NCBI GenBank assembly: GCA_037389465.1
Contig: JAZARR010000073.1
Span: 88,357 to 152,356 of the forward strand
From: Baylisascaris procyonis
Lineage: Eukaryota; Nematoda; Chromadorea; Rhabditida; Ascarididae
Length of the DNA stretch: 64,000 nucleotides
Reading direction: 5' to 3'
Shown: positions 1 to 11,504 of the stretch, in pieces
Layout of the letters: every line of letters starts with the position of its first letter
Numbering within the stretch: the first letter of the stretch is position 1
The notes under the pieces: model-generated
What the model saw: the letters and a program-made list of their open reading frames with translations, nothing else
The model's database searches: none
What the model was told of the DNA's origin: nothing
Translations under genes and position numbers: made by a program

Positions 1-430
1 AAACTGTATACGATACTAATGGTTTATTTTTTACCTTCCGCATTTTTTTCTACAGAATAGGCTTTTTCCGTCTCCTTTTTTCATGCATTTCATCGCAAAA
101 TCTCTTAGCTCTTTTATTCTTTGAATTATTTATTAAAAGATATAGTAGGACGAAAGATCTTCAAATATAGAATAAAGAAAAAAAGGATAAATAATGAATG
201 CAAATGTTACGGCACTAAATTACATAAATAACCTTAAAGATAAGTAAGTGAAATCCATTAAAAGATAAAGTTCTGCAAGATAAGTGCCTTGATTTATCTC
301 TACTGAAGACCGAATTCAAATGATGACGTCCTTGAATACTTTATTAAACTATGGGATGTAACAATAGCACATAATATTTGAGAGCGGTATCGAAGACTTA
401 TATAAAAATATTGAAAGTCGGTAAATATAC

Positions 431-604
431 CTGTTCATGACGAACAATAATAAGAATCGATCGGCGTGGTGGTCTCGCAGAATTTATATATCGATTGTAG
501 TTGGGCAACTTCTCTTCGACTAGATTCGAGCCCAATGGATGCGATGCAAGACGGAGAATATAGTTCTTCCGTGGATCACTTTTATCGCTATCGCTTTTTG
601 ACAT
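431..604 (-). CDS. che-3: Dynein-2 heavy chain, first coding exon (copy 1; gene continues left of the window)
   Basis: The 58-codon open exon starts with ATG at 604 and ends at a GT donor (CAG|gtatat), phase 0. It encodes MSKSDSDKSDPRKNYILRLA and then a stretch ending in RSILIIVRHEQ. It is the duplicate of the exon at 17043-17216, which is linked to recognisable dynein-2 tail exons; the assignment rests on that linkage. Dynein-2 heavy chain is the retrograde motor of intraflagellar transport in cilia (CHE-3 in worms, DYNC2H1 in vertebrates). The next exons would lie below position 1. This copy may be the start of the intact gene because copy 2 appears truncated. It differs from copy 2 at about five residues (for example LA versus VV after the shared YILR). 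Confidence 0.55.
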
Positions 605-1644
605 TTTTTCGGCGTTATGACGCTCAAACTCTCTGCAATAATGAATAATTCATCATTAAAAAAGACTTCATCTCAAGTCATCGTTATAGTGTATGCAAAT
701 ATTAAATCCTAACATCTTCGTCAAACGGATCGCACTGAATATCGAAGTCAAGACATAAAATCAGAGAGACAGATAACTGACAAACAAATAAAAGCTTATC
801 AGATAATATTTTTGCATTCTTTAAATGTTACACTTCGCAACAATTATAAAAAGAGATCCTATTATATAAGAATATGAAATAGTCAAACTATTTTTTAGAA
901 TAGGCGAATAATTTGCAAAGATTTCACCGCAATCATATCAATTAATAAATATCTTTAATTTCAAACCCTTCAATATACACCAACATTTTTGCACTTCAAA
1001 TAGTAATGTTCCACTAATATATGACTGCATATAAAGAGTATGTGAGAAAGAACAATATTTAACGAGTTGCAAGCAAAAGCTTCGCATATTCGTGCAATTG
1101 AATGGTTGTCTTGACAACCACTGCGATGCCATGCGAAATCACATATCGGGACCCACTTAAATCTTTATGTGCAAAGGAACATTCCCTCCCATTGCAATGC
1201 TAATTTATTGCAACGACCAATTGCAGGTAGCACTAAGTAAGTGATAAAAGCACCTGAAATCGGCAACAAAAGCGACGCGTTAGTGACAATGCATTTTTAA
1301 TTTTGAAATAATTATAATGCGTATCGAGGCTGTTGCTATGGCGGTTATTGCCAGCGCACTTAAATGTACAAGAAACAAAGCAAAAACACGACTAATAAAC
1401 GAGCGACACTGAGCAAAGGACAATGAAGCAGAGAAAGCAAACGCGACCAACATACGAACGACTGGCTAGAGCTGTCAATAACAGTCCTTATATACCCTAC
1501 TGATAGCATCAAAGCGATATTTATAAGAGCATTCCATAGTAAACACTGCCAAGATCACAAACGAGCTAATCGAGTTGCTCTACGTTCTTAATCGATAGTT
1601 ACGCTTACACTGCTTACACTAACCGTTTAGATCGTTACAGTAAT
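605..1644. other. About 1 kb non-coding spacer upstream of the dynein-2 first exon
   Basis: No convincing exon on either strand. It is duplicated at 17217-18247. It would hold the promoter and 5' UTR of the copy-1 dynein gene, but I see no clear core promoter motif. The short open frames here are not preserved in the second copy. Confidence 0.5.
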
Positions 1645-1806
1645 TGTTTAGAGGCATCTGCCATGACACATCCACCGAGAGTTGATATTTCTGTTGTGAT
1701 CGTCTAGGCATCGCACGTGCGAATGGCTCCACTCGAATGTCGTGTGCAGCTCCAGGCAGTGGGAATGTATGATCCACTGATGCAATCATTTCTTCATCGC
1801 AATCCA
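1645..1806 (-). pseudogene. Stray copy of IL-17-receptor-like exon 3 (copy 1)
   Basis: On the minus strand an intact 162-base reading frame begins after a good acceptor (ttttgcag) and encodes the same residues as receptor exon 3 at 35561-35722, with a few substitutions (for example a Ser for Pro in DEEMIASVDHTF). The donor of the real exon (AACA|gttagt) is replaced by AACAattact, so the exon cannot splice in the original way and the frame instead runs to a stop after NNYCNDLNG. No other receptor exons flank it. It is therefore a duplicated fragment. Whether it has been recruited as a 5' exon of the downstream dynein gene cannot be told from sequence. Confidence 0.85.
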
Positions 1807-3025
1807 CTGCAAAACATTCAAGAATGAGCTACAAGATTCTAATGTCAAAGATGACAACAGCATTCTAAAGTAGTCTAAACAAAGATAACAGGAAATTTTT
1901 GATTATTGCCTCCTGCAGCCAGTCATCTCTAAAGCACAAATTATTTCATTAACTTCAAAACAGAAAAAACATCATCACTTCTGTTTGAAGCATATGTGAC
2001 AAACTCGCAGCTACAATCACATATAAGCGCATGCACTGATATTCTATAAGGTTCGCCTAACAAACGAACGTGACCTGCCATCGGTAATTAGACTTGTTTC
2101 CAGTTTTATAGACCGGCTAATATGTCAACTACTTGATGTTCGGATGCAACCATTTATCACTTAAAACGAGAGGATAGTGGAGTGTGCATCTCAACATCGC
2201 AGAATAAACGCAGGAAGTTCTTCGTGTGAGAATCACTCTAAGCGTTGCAGGATATCATTTCAACGCTCTAAATCATCTCTACTCACCTGAAGTTGTACTT
2301 GATCCAGGGAACTATATGTACCACGTCGCCCTTATTATGTAACTTCTAGCGAGAAAAGACTATTGCCATTCTGTGCACTGTACGCTTTTTTTCTTCTTTT
2401 ATCGATAAAAACTTCAAAAGATTTTTTGGAACGAACGGTTTTACTCTTTTAAACTGCACTTTTCCAGTCCCACTTTAACTGTTCTCTCGATTCAAAGTGC
2501 ACAACTTTTTATTTGTACTTTTTTACTAAGCATGCCGAAGATATATCATTTCTGAGAATCGGCAAAAAACGAGTTTTATTCCTTTGCAGAAATTTTTGTC
2601 AATTCTCGAAACGATAGTCATGATGGCTGAGAATTTAGAAATGCTTCTGAAGTTCGGATGTTACCGAACTTATATGTTAGAATGCTCACTGTCACCCAAA
2701 TGCTACGGCAATTGCGCCACCAGTGACCGTGCTTCCGGCAAGTAACCACTAATAGTCAATATATTATCATATCAATTATTCTACTGTAATTCATCTCCTA
2801 CACACACATCATTCGGAGGCGCAAATGTCACGTAACCATCACCCATTCTATGATGCTTTTTATACAGGCATTCCCCAGCATACAATTTGTAAGTTTTAAG
2901 TGAACGTACTGATTCCTCCAGTGAGAAATAGCATAAATTAATTTATGGACTCCTCAGAATAGACATTTGACGAAGCAATTAGCACAGCAATCCTAACAGA
3001 AGTCAATGCACTTTGAATGGTGAGA
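1807..3025. repeat. Copy of receptor intron-2 sequence (third copy of the inverted-duplication arm)
   Basis: This stretch matches, in inverted orientation, the intron upstream of receptor exon 3 at about 34.4-35.56 kb and directly matches 18410-19655. It contains a protein-like plus-strand frame near 2520-2745 (FLRIGKK-type), but a one-base change in an A run breaks it here, so it is not kept as a gene. Confidence 0.85.
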
Positions 3026-3029
3026 ATCA

Positions 3030-3195
3030 GCAACAGAGGCAACAGAGGTGGGGGAGGGGGGGGGCAAGGTTTGTCGTAGGAGACTTGTTACTTTGCAACA
3101 ACTTTTTTAAACTTTCACTTATTGTTCGCATTCGTGATGTAGTATTGGAAGGGAGGTGGGGCAAGGGGTAGAGGCTTAACGCAAGAGGAACGTCT
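3030..3195 (-). repeat. Single inverted unit of the roughly 116 bp satellite
   Basis: The reverse complement reads like one unit of the tandem array at 4.9-5.85 kb: it carries the pyrimidine-rich cctcyaccccytgcccca block, then ttccaatactacatcacgaatg. It begins right at the point where duplication copy 1 loses similarity with copy 2. Confidence 0.7.
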
Positions 3196-3239
3196 CGAAG
3201 GCATTTGCTTATTGCAAATGCCTTCCGTTTGCAGGGTGC

Positions 3240-3983
3240 AGATTATGGTAGTTGTGCATACGGAACGTGGGACACGAAGTCAGATCCGTTCACGGTTCAC
3301 AGGAAGCTTGACATCGCTCTCAACAGAAGCGTCGCGTAGCGTATCAGATATCAGCATGTGGGCAACACCCAATTGCAGGTATCAACATTGAGCGCAATAA
3401 ACAGCTATTCGGTCCCATTACAATATGACTTACAGTCAAATAAATTCATTTTAAAAAAGGATGATAATAGTATATACCCAAGAGGAATGGGCTGGAAGAT
3501 TCTGGATTCTAGCATTTTCCAGTGTTCCGGTTCATGGCGCTCTAATCAATTCCTAATGCTTAGCTCACGACTCCGATCGAAAAGATCGTCCAGTTTACTT
3601 TGAATTGACTGGCTCCCGAATACTTTTGAAAAAAGCAGGTAATAAAAATGCTGATATTTCAAATATGAAATCTGAAACAAATCAACAATGGTCAACTCTA
3701 CATGACAAACTAGCTGGAAATTATCTTACCGTTAACTTCCAATGGCGGGATGTCGTCTTCAGATCTTTCGTTCTTTGGAACCATACCTGCAACAGAAAGG
3801 TCACGTGGGGCCACCCTTTCTTCGATGTGCACGAAATCATATGATCCCAACCAACTTGATTTGGGTTTTGGGTCCGAAGCTCGTAATCACTTTGTGAAAA
3901 CACTACCAAGAACGTCTACAGTATCTATTGGCACTACTGCAGAGAACGATGGCGCACTCGCTGCGCATCGCGAACGGAGTTAA
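3240..3983 (+). other. Possible coding exons of an unidentified gene
   Basis: Open protein-like stretches occur on the plus strand: GMGWKILDSSIFQCSGSW near 3485-3540, then in another frame DRKDRPVYFELTGSRILLKK, ending at a possible donor (GCAG|gtaata, about 3640). A third frame, possibly after an acceptor at aactag (3713), runs through SSSDLSFFGTIPATERS to a stop at 3983. Frame changes coincide with plausible splice sites, but I recognise no domain and phases do not fully agree. Some of the minus strand is also open with splice-like ends (3721-3788). It may be the 3' end of a small gene or a degraded fragment. Confidence 0.25.
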
Positions 3984-4801
3984 CTCATTCCCCACGTTAC
4001 GCACGCGCCACTACCGTACCCCGCACTCTGCAAGCGAATACTAACGTCCACCAGAAAAACTCGTAAACTTCTTCGAGAAATATGTAAGTTTTCCCATCAC
4101 TCAACTCAAAGTGTTAAATAATTTCCCCTTGCAAAAACACCAGCTTGACTGAAGGAGGGTAATTGCACTTGCCGGATGTGCCATCATTCTCTGCAATCGT
4201 TGCATAGCGCATCACAGATTCTTCATCTGTTTTGTAGTATGACTGTTCTATGCAATATGACTATGTAAATACATAACATTCTATCGATTGGTTTTCTACT
4301 AGACCTAAAATGTCCACATTGCCCTCAAATCGATATTCGAATGATACAGCAATTTTTAATTCAAGGATATATTGGCTGATATGCATTACCTAACAGTATT
4401 TATTGTAACTCAAAACTGATCTACTAATCGGATTTGCAAAACCCATGCATATATTTGAACAATAACAGAAATTTAAAGAGGTTTAAAATGAACCTGGCAT
4501 TAAAACAAACGTGAAGAAACAAACGTAACAAAAAATAAAACTCAAGGTCAATAGCATCACGCCTCACTTCATTGTAAGCAGTGAGATGCCCTACTATGTT
4601 AACTCAAAAATACTCGCACCTTCACACCAGATTTCATGACCAGAATCAGCGACATTAGTTCAATTTAACTATAATATCACTTGACAAATGCAGGAAACAT
4701 TCGCAGAAGTGTTTCAGAGAATACAATACACAACTTATACCTAAGCAGGCAGCCAACAGGAAATTATTAACGAACTGAATATTGGTGATAGAAAAAGCCT
4801 T

Positions 4802-4853
4802 TTTATTCCCCGAGAGAGAATAATATATTTATTCCCCGAGAGAGAATAATATA
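4802..4853. repeat. Short tandem duplication
   Basis: Two adjacent copies of a 25-base unit, tattccccgagagagaata plus atatat. Confidence 0.85.
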
Positions 4854-4914
4854 TAATCGTAAATTTAAATAAAATAAAGCTTGCTATTATTTACAATGGC
4901 TAATGATCAATTCG

Positions 4915-5850
4915 AAGTTTCAAAAAACTGTACCAAAACAACAAATCTCTTACGACAAACCTCTTGCCCTCCTCCTACATTTCTTCCTACCAGTACTACA
5001 TCACAAATGTGGATAATCAATTGAAAATTCAAAATTTTAGCAAAGTAAAATGAATAGGTCTATCGTGGCAAACCTCTCCCCCGCTCCACTTCTTTCCTTT
5101 CAATATTACTTCACAAAGTAAATAATAAATTGAAAGTTCAACAAAAATTCTATCAAAGTAAAAGGAATAAGTCTGTTGTGGCAAACCTCTACCCCCACCC
5201 TCCACCACTTTTCCTTCCAATATTATTTCACAAAGACAAACAATAAATTGTAAATTCAAAAAAATTCCAGCAAAGCAAAAGAAATGTCTGTTGTTGCAAA
5301 CTTCTCCCCCCCCCCGCTCCACCTCTGTTTCTTCCAGTATTACTTCACAAAGACAAATAATAAATTAGAAGTTCAAAAGAAAAAAATTCTAGCAAGGTAA
5401 AAGAAATAACTCTGTTGTGGCAAACTTCTCCTCCCCGCTCCACCTCTGTTCCTTTCAATACTACTTCACAAAGACAAATAATAAGTTAGAAGTTTAAAAA
5501 AATATTCTAACAAGGGGAGAGAAGTCTGTCGTGGCAAACCTCTCCCCCTCCACCTCTGCTCCTTCCAATATTACTTCACAAAGACAAATAACAAATTAGA
5601 AGTCCAAAAAAAATTCTAAAGTAAAAGAAATAATTCCGTTGTGGCGAACTTATCCCTCCCCACTCCACCTCTGTTTCTTTCAATACTGCTTGACAAACAC
5701 AAATAACAAATTGGAAGTTCAAAAGAAAAATTCTAGTAAAGCGAAAGAAATGTCTGTCGTGGCAAACTTCTCCTCCTCACTCCACCTCTGTTTCTTTCAA
5801 TGCTACTTCACAAAGGCAAATAGTAAACTGGAAGTTCGAAAAAAATAATA
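4915..5850 (+). repeat. Tandem satellite, about 116 bp unit, about 8 copies
   Basis: The anchor tactacttcacaaag recurs near 4993, 5107, 5223, 5339, 5460, 5572, 5686 and 5804, which is 112-121 bp apart. Each unit has an A-rich part (ttagaagttcaaaaaaaattc), then a pyrimidine-rich part (cctctccccctccacctctg). Units differ by substitutions and small indels, which suggests an old array. The short open frames across it are by-products of the repeat. Confidence 0.92.
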
Positions 5851-6830
5851 ATCGTGTAATTATCAAAATAATAATAATAAACAGAACTTACATAGCATAA
5901 TAGTAATAAATAATCGTTAAAAAAGTAATCACAAACAGAATAACCATAAAATAGTAATAGTAATAATCATGTAATAATCACAAACACAGCACTTAAATAA
6001 TACAACGATATAATCATAAAAAAATTAATAAACATTTGTAGTTAAGCAGGACATACAAGTTTGCTAAAATATCATCGGACATAAGCAGGACATAAAAATT
6101 CCTGAATTATTTTTTTTTTTACTATTTCCCCAACGTATTCCCCAACTATTCCCCCAACGTAAGAAGTGTTCACTAATTGGGGATGGTTATTCATATATAT
6201 ACCTTCAACAACGAGCGCCATCATTAAAATACTTTTCAAGGCATTCAGAAGTGATATGCATTTTTTGAATGGAATCTTTTAGTGTTATTGCTCTGCAACT
6301 TTTCAAATCATTGATTCTTTTTTGCATTTAAAAACGCAATGAACCAATTTTATGAAAGTATGAAAAGCACATAGATAAGTACGATTATATAGATAAGTAC
6401 GATTATGCAAATTGAGAGTATGAAATGCACAATGGAAAATTTACCCAACTAAAGAGTGCACATATGCGCATCATGATAGTTCGTAATAGACGATTTTAGT
6501 GTCAAGAACGAAATATTTCACTATAAACTGTCATCATATATGCGTCTATGATCTTTGATCAAATGCATATTTTACCACCTATTTCACGAAATCAACCAAT
6601 GAAAAGAGTTTCATGAAACAGTGATCGATTTCTCCTTACAAAATATTAGCCTTAGCATTTCTCTTTTCGAAAGTTTCACTGAAGGCTGTTTATAGAGTCG
6701 GCGAGCAAATGCTACCAAATAGTTTCATTGAAACAGTGATCAACACTGAAAGAGAAACAATGCATTTGAAAGATATTCTTCAGACAATGCATATAGCTTA
6801 TAGATATGCAAGTTTATGGAGAGACACTTA
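5851..6830. other. AT-rich spacer without recognisable genes
   Basis: 5850-6010 is A/T-rich microsatellite-like (aataat, taataa) and continues out of the satellite. The rest is unique AT-rich sequence, with a small local repeat agataagtacgattat at 6373-6405. No exon is supported. Confidence 0.5.
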
Positions 6831-6831
6831 C

Positions 6832-7403
6832 CGTATCTGTGGATTGCCTTTTGCAGTTGCTTTGGATGTTCCTTACGGGGCATCGTGGAAGTAGATTTAC
6901 CCGTCAGAGAATTGCCTTGAAGCGTACCCGGCGAAGGCGAAGTAATATAAACTGCAATGCAACATAAATACTCGACTTGCAAATGGGAAAACAATGGTTC
7001 AGCCTTTCGTCTTAACCAGCAAAGAAGCCTTCAAGTTCTTTCTTGCGATGCAAAGCACATTTAAAAACACCATCATAACTAAGCAGTATATATGGGAGAT
7101 ACTTCACCAAGCGGAAGTCTCTCGTTCACCTATGAGGATATTTCTATAAGAAAGAACACCTCGATTTTTTTTGCATTCGATATACAAACTTCCAACATAT
7201 TCACTAACCATATTGTAAAGATGAATAAAATCTTAACGATTCGTGGATTATGCATATTTGCTTCATCCTCTCCCATCTACGTTGACAAATAATGAATTTT
7301 TTCTATAGAAAAGATATAAAGATATCTAAGATTTGAATACTCACCTGCTGCGTCGTGAACGTTTGCAGAAGATGAAAGTATGTTGACGATGATCTCATCG
7401 AAC
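6832..7403 (-). CDS. Two linked orphan exons of an unidentified minus-strand gene
   Basis: Exon A (7345-7403) lies between an acceptor atttaag and a donor CAG|gtgag. Read in the frame that links to exon B it gives FDEIIVNILSSSANVHDAA. Exon B (6832-6951) has a strong acceptor (gttgcattgcag) and donor (gtaagt) and gives VYITSPSPGTLQGNSLTG, then MPRKEHPKQLQKAIHRY. The phases join exactly (phase 1 to a 2-base start, V split across the intron). This joint consistency and the good splice sites argue for real exons. I do not recognise the protein; the second exon is Ser/Pro/Lys-rich and looks disordered. Flanking exons were not found on either side. It could be a remnant of the truncated dynein duplicate, but the residues do not resemble the dynein tail. 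Confidence 0.4.
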
Positions 7404-9019
7404 CTTAAATAAGGTGCTAAGTTCATTCAATTAGTATCAAAACAGCAAAGTAACAACTTATCGTTATCACTATCATTGTCAATTGCTTACAACAAAAGAA
7501 TTTATAATGAGGAAGTGGTTCACTGAATGAGGTACGTGGATACTTAAGGTTTACAGTATCGCTTTTACACTCCCATTTTACTCTTATTTTCCTTTTATTT
7601 CTATTGCAATAAACTGCCAGCGCATAATTAATAATGTATGATACATGAGCGTTTGGTTCATAACAAGCAAAAAACTATCTAATGAACAGACATAGGTGTC
7701 TTCGTTCAATGCTGAGGCGGTACCAATGCACCTTCATTAAAAAACCTTAAACGTATTCAAGACTTATAAACAGCGCAATGCAAGCGGATTTTAGCTAACA
7801 ATGAGAAAAATTGCTCTGGCCTAATGAATGCGACTTAAAACGAAATAACAAAGATAATTACAGATGGATAAAAAAATAAATGCATGAAACCTTTGAACGT
7901 GATCATTGCTTACGAGACAATCTTTAAATATAAGAGACGATCTCTAAATATCCGCTGATTTTGTATATCAAACATTTGTTCAGATTATCGACTGCATTCT
8001 CACCTTTAATTTTAGGTAAGGTCTTCATTAAAAAGATATTGAAATTTGGCAAGAATAAAAGTTTAGAGGTGACCAATTAAATTACTTGTGATGATGATGT
8101 AGACCAACTATGCAACTTGAACTAGGTGGCAACTGAACGATTGACCGATCGTGAAATCATCAATCACATTTGCAAACGAAACGACCAGCTGTCAATGGCA
8201 CATGATACCTTCTGTTATTTCTCGTTTTAAATGTAAAAACTATATATCATGAAGCGAAATAATAACGCATAGGAAAATCTAGGCAATCTGGGCAACTAGA
8301 ATAAAACTGATAATTTCGGTCATAAGATATATACCTATGACACTACGATATCTATAAAACTGCGATCCTATAAACTTGGAAATTCGTCTTTCAGGAAAAT
8401 TGACCGGCACACTCATTTTGAAATATTCGCATCGGAATATAAAACACCAATCTACAAAAAAGATTTCATCACTGCACAGCCATCGGTTGCGCCATATACG
8501 ATGTTATTTATCAAATCATTGAAACTTTGCATCACAGTGAAATCTTCTCTTAACACGATAACACTATTTCTTAAGGCATTATAGCCAAAAAAAGTTTCTT
8601 TTTAATAAATATGCGAGCTTGACGGGTTCTCTAATGAACTGCAAAAAATGTAGAAAGACAAAAATGCAGCAATCAATTCTTCTAAAAATATACAAATATA
8701 TTTCAAAAAGTTGACGAACAAGAAATGGATTTCATCGTGGAAGCATTCTAAACCTGGTATTATGCTGAATTTACTAAGAAAATATTGAATGTGAAAGATG
8801 CAAAAATTATTCGATCAATCTATTGCCGTTCACTCAATCATAATAAAATTGAAATCTCCCTCTCAAATCACTATAAATTTTTACCTTCTCGAGCCGCTAT
8901 AATTCAAACGCCGTCAAACCATTCTCAAGTATCGAAATTCACATATCCAAACAGCTGTAAATAATTTGATTTGATATATTCAAGTCAATCAATAAAAAAT
9001 TATATAGTAACCTATAACG
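7404..9019. other. AT-rich spacer, no supported gene
   Basis: A plus-strand frame at about 8132-8230 (LTDREIINHICKRNDQLSM) has a possible acceptor (gaactag) but ends at a stop without partners. Nothing else is convincing. Confidence 0.4.
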
Positions 9020-9290
9020 TATCTGCCAACGAGTCAGACTTATGAAGGCGTACAGTGGCGCAGTAGAAACTCGCCTACTGCGGGTTACATAGTCACACGT
9101 CGATTAATAGAGAAAACACGCCTGAATCCGTTGCAAATAGTTTGTACGCTGTAATTATTTAACAACCTACAAACTATCTGTGACCGATTCAGATGTGTGA
9201 AGGCGTAGAGCGGCGCAGCAGAAACTCGCCTACTGCGAGTCACATAGTCACACATAGACTAATACAGAAAACACACACAATGATTATCGG
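9020..9290. repeat. Local tandem duplication, two units of about 150 bp
   Basis: The blocks at 9020-9120 and 9174-9280 share ctcgcctactgcg, cacatagtcacac and the surrounding bases at roughly 80-85% identity. Each contains a short stem (gcagtag/ctactgc with a loop of about 8-9 bases). Function unknown. Confidence 0.8.
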
Positions 9291-9867
9291 GCAAGACCGC
9301 AGCGTATTTATAGCTTCGCCCACTGCCCTGAAGGCACTGGGAGGTCACAGCCTACAAGAGTCAGATACTACATTAAGATCAAACAAATGCGAGCAAACAA
9401 ATTGTTATACAATGAAGATCACCATGACTGCCGCAATCACTAAACTCATTTGATCATAAAAGATCGCTCGTTAACGTAGATCATTCCTTAACACTATCAT
9501 TTATTTTCGCATCACATTAGCGAAAAAAAAAATTCTTTCTCTAAAAAGATAGCGCCTACATTGTTACACATTGCAAACGCTTCATATTACTCGTCTAAGC
9601 TAAACACATAGCTTTCATTATAGTGACTTAGTTAGGTATCCAAATCGAACATAAAATAATAAGAAGATTCTTTAAAAACCTATTCCACAATAAACGACCC
9701 GTGTCCAGAGGATAAAATTGAAAAATCTCAGAATGCTGCCGTCTAAAGCATGATTTGGGAAGAATCAGCGCAAGCCGAAATACAAATACGACGAAAAGTG
9801 ACAGAAAAGATTTGCACTAAGCTGTTCTACAACACAAGCGCTACCCAAAAACAAGGAAACAGAATAA

Positions 9868-10605
9868 TAATAGAAAAGAATAATTTAATAATACTAATAA
9901 TGATAATAATAACAATGATAACAATAAAATAATAATAATAATAATGAATGATGATAATAATTAATAAATAATAAATAAATAATAGATAAACAATTAATAA
10001 ATAATAAATAAACGATAAATAAATAATAAAAGATATTAAATAAATAATAAATAAAATAATGAATAAATAATAAATAAATAATAAATATATAATAAATAAA
10101 TAATAATAATTGATAAGTAATAATAGATAATAATATATAGTAATAAACAATAATAAATAGTAATAATAAGTAATAATAAATAATGTTAAATAATATTAAA
10201 TAGTATTGAATAGTAATAAATAACAATAATAATAACTAATAATAAATAATTAATAAAAAATAATGATAGACCATTAATAATAAATAATAATAAATAATCA
10301 TAAATAATTAATAATAAATAATAATAAACAAATAATAGTAGATAATAATAAACAATAATACATAACAATAAATAAATCACAATGAATAACAATAAATAAG
10401 TAATAAATAACAATAATAATAACTAATAATAAATAATTAATAATAAATAATGATAGATCATTAATAATAAATAATAATAAATAATAATAAATAATTAATA
10501 ATAAATAATAACAAACAGTTAATAGTAAATAATAACAAACAATAACACATAACAACAAATAAATCACAATAAATAATAATAAATAATAATAAATAATAAT
10601 AAACA
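9868..10605. repeat. Low-complexity AAT/AAAT tract
   Basis: About 740 bp made almost wholly of aataat, aaataa and taaataa words. Higher-order copies are visible: the block near 10225-10400 is repeated near 10415-10580. Long minus-strand Tyr/Leu/Ile frames here are translations of the repeat and are not genes. Confidence 0.97.
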
Positions 10606-11504
10606 GGGGTGTTACCTGAAATGACGATCGCGTGACAGCCCCTCACGATCGAAAAATTACGACATCTGGGACTTATTTTCTCGGCTTTTGTTCGTCGTTG
10701 GGCGGAAAGTTATATATCTTTCGAGAAGTCTGGCCAAGTAGACCACAATTCAACGGATCGTTTGCACCTGTATTAAATAGCGACCGAGAACCATGACCCC
10801 CAAAATTGCAAACACCGAGAATTCAAAAATTCTGGCCAGTGGAATCGGTTTTTAACCTTTCCCTCGAAATATAATAAACTATACATCATTTGATAGAACT
10901 TTTAAAGTTGTATTGAAAGAACCAATGAGTAACTCGATAGGCTTAACCACTGCCGAGAAAAAATTCCAAGGTATCAAATACAGTAGATTTGTAAACAGAA
11001 TTCACATAAATCAATTAATATGTGAACAAACCCTAAATAAATGAATAGAAAAAATAGACATCATTAAAGAATAATGTATAAGAGAATGAAATTAAAGGAA
11101 ACGAGGAAAAAGATAGATATAAAAACTATGTTGTTCTCAGGCAGAAGTGAGAATACGACCCTTTTGACTATATAATTTTATCTCGGTAGAAATATTAAGA
11201 GCTTCGCTCTCCTGCACAACCAGCAAGGGGGCTGCCGCCAACCTAGACCCCCTGCTTCCGGTGTGCGTTTGTTCTTATGGAAAAAATCTATTCCCGTTAA
11301 TTACATCATAATCTTTTTCTTATTTCTTCTTGCCATCTCTTTTAACATTTTGCAAGAAGTTGTTAAAACATTTGCACCTTGTTCGTATTATGGCAAGCCT
11401 ACTACTGAAACCCTATCCAAACTGGACCACTTGGAGCCGAGACCTAACCCCGAACAATTGTTCAGGAAAGTCGCCCGGAATGGCCACCGAATTCGTTATC
11501 CGCA
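10606..11504. other. Unique spacer, no supported gene
   Basis: Moderate GC stretch at 10610-10830 then AT-rich sequence. A plus-strand frame entering the minisatellite at 11263 is hydrophobic at its start but has no supporting splice signals. Confidence 0.4.

Larger units (their letters stand above)
1..3025. repeat. Segmental duplication, copy 1 (direct repeat of 16602-19655)
   Basis: Bases 1-3025 match 16602-19655 almost base for base with scattered substitutions and small indels. The similarity stops abruptly after the shared string ending gtgagaatca. The left boundary is outside the window. The block holds a dynein-2 first exon (minus strand) and a stray receptor exon 3. From about 2340 rightwards the sequence is closer to the inverted copy at 34.4-35.1 kb than to copy 2, so the block is a mosaic. 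Confidence 0.92.

Noticed and set aside
9827..10646. Several long minus-strand frames rich in Tyr, Leu and Ile
   Set aside because: They are translations of the AAT/AAAT low-complexity tract.
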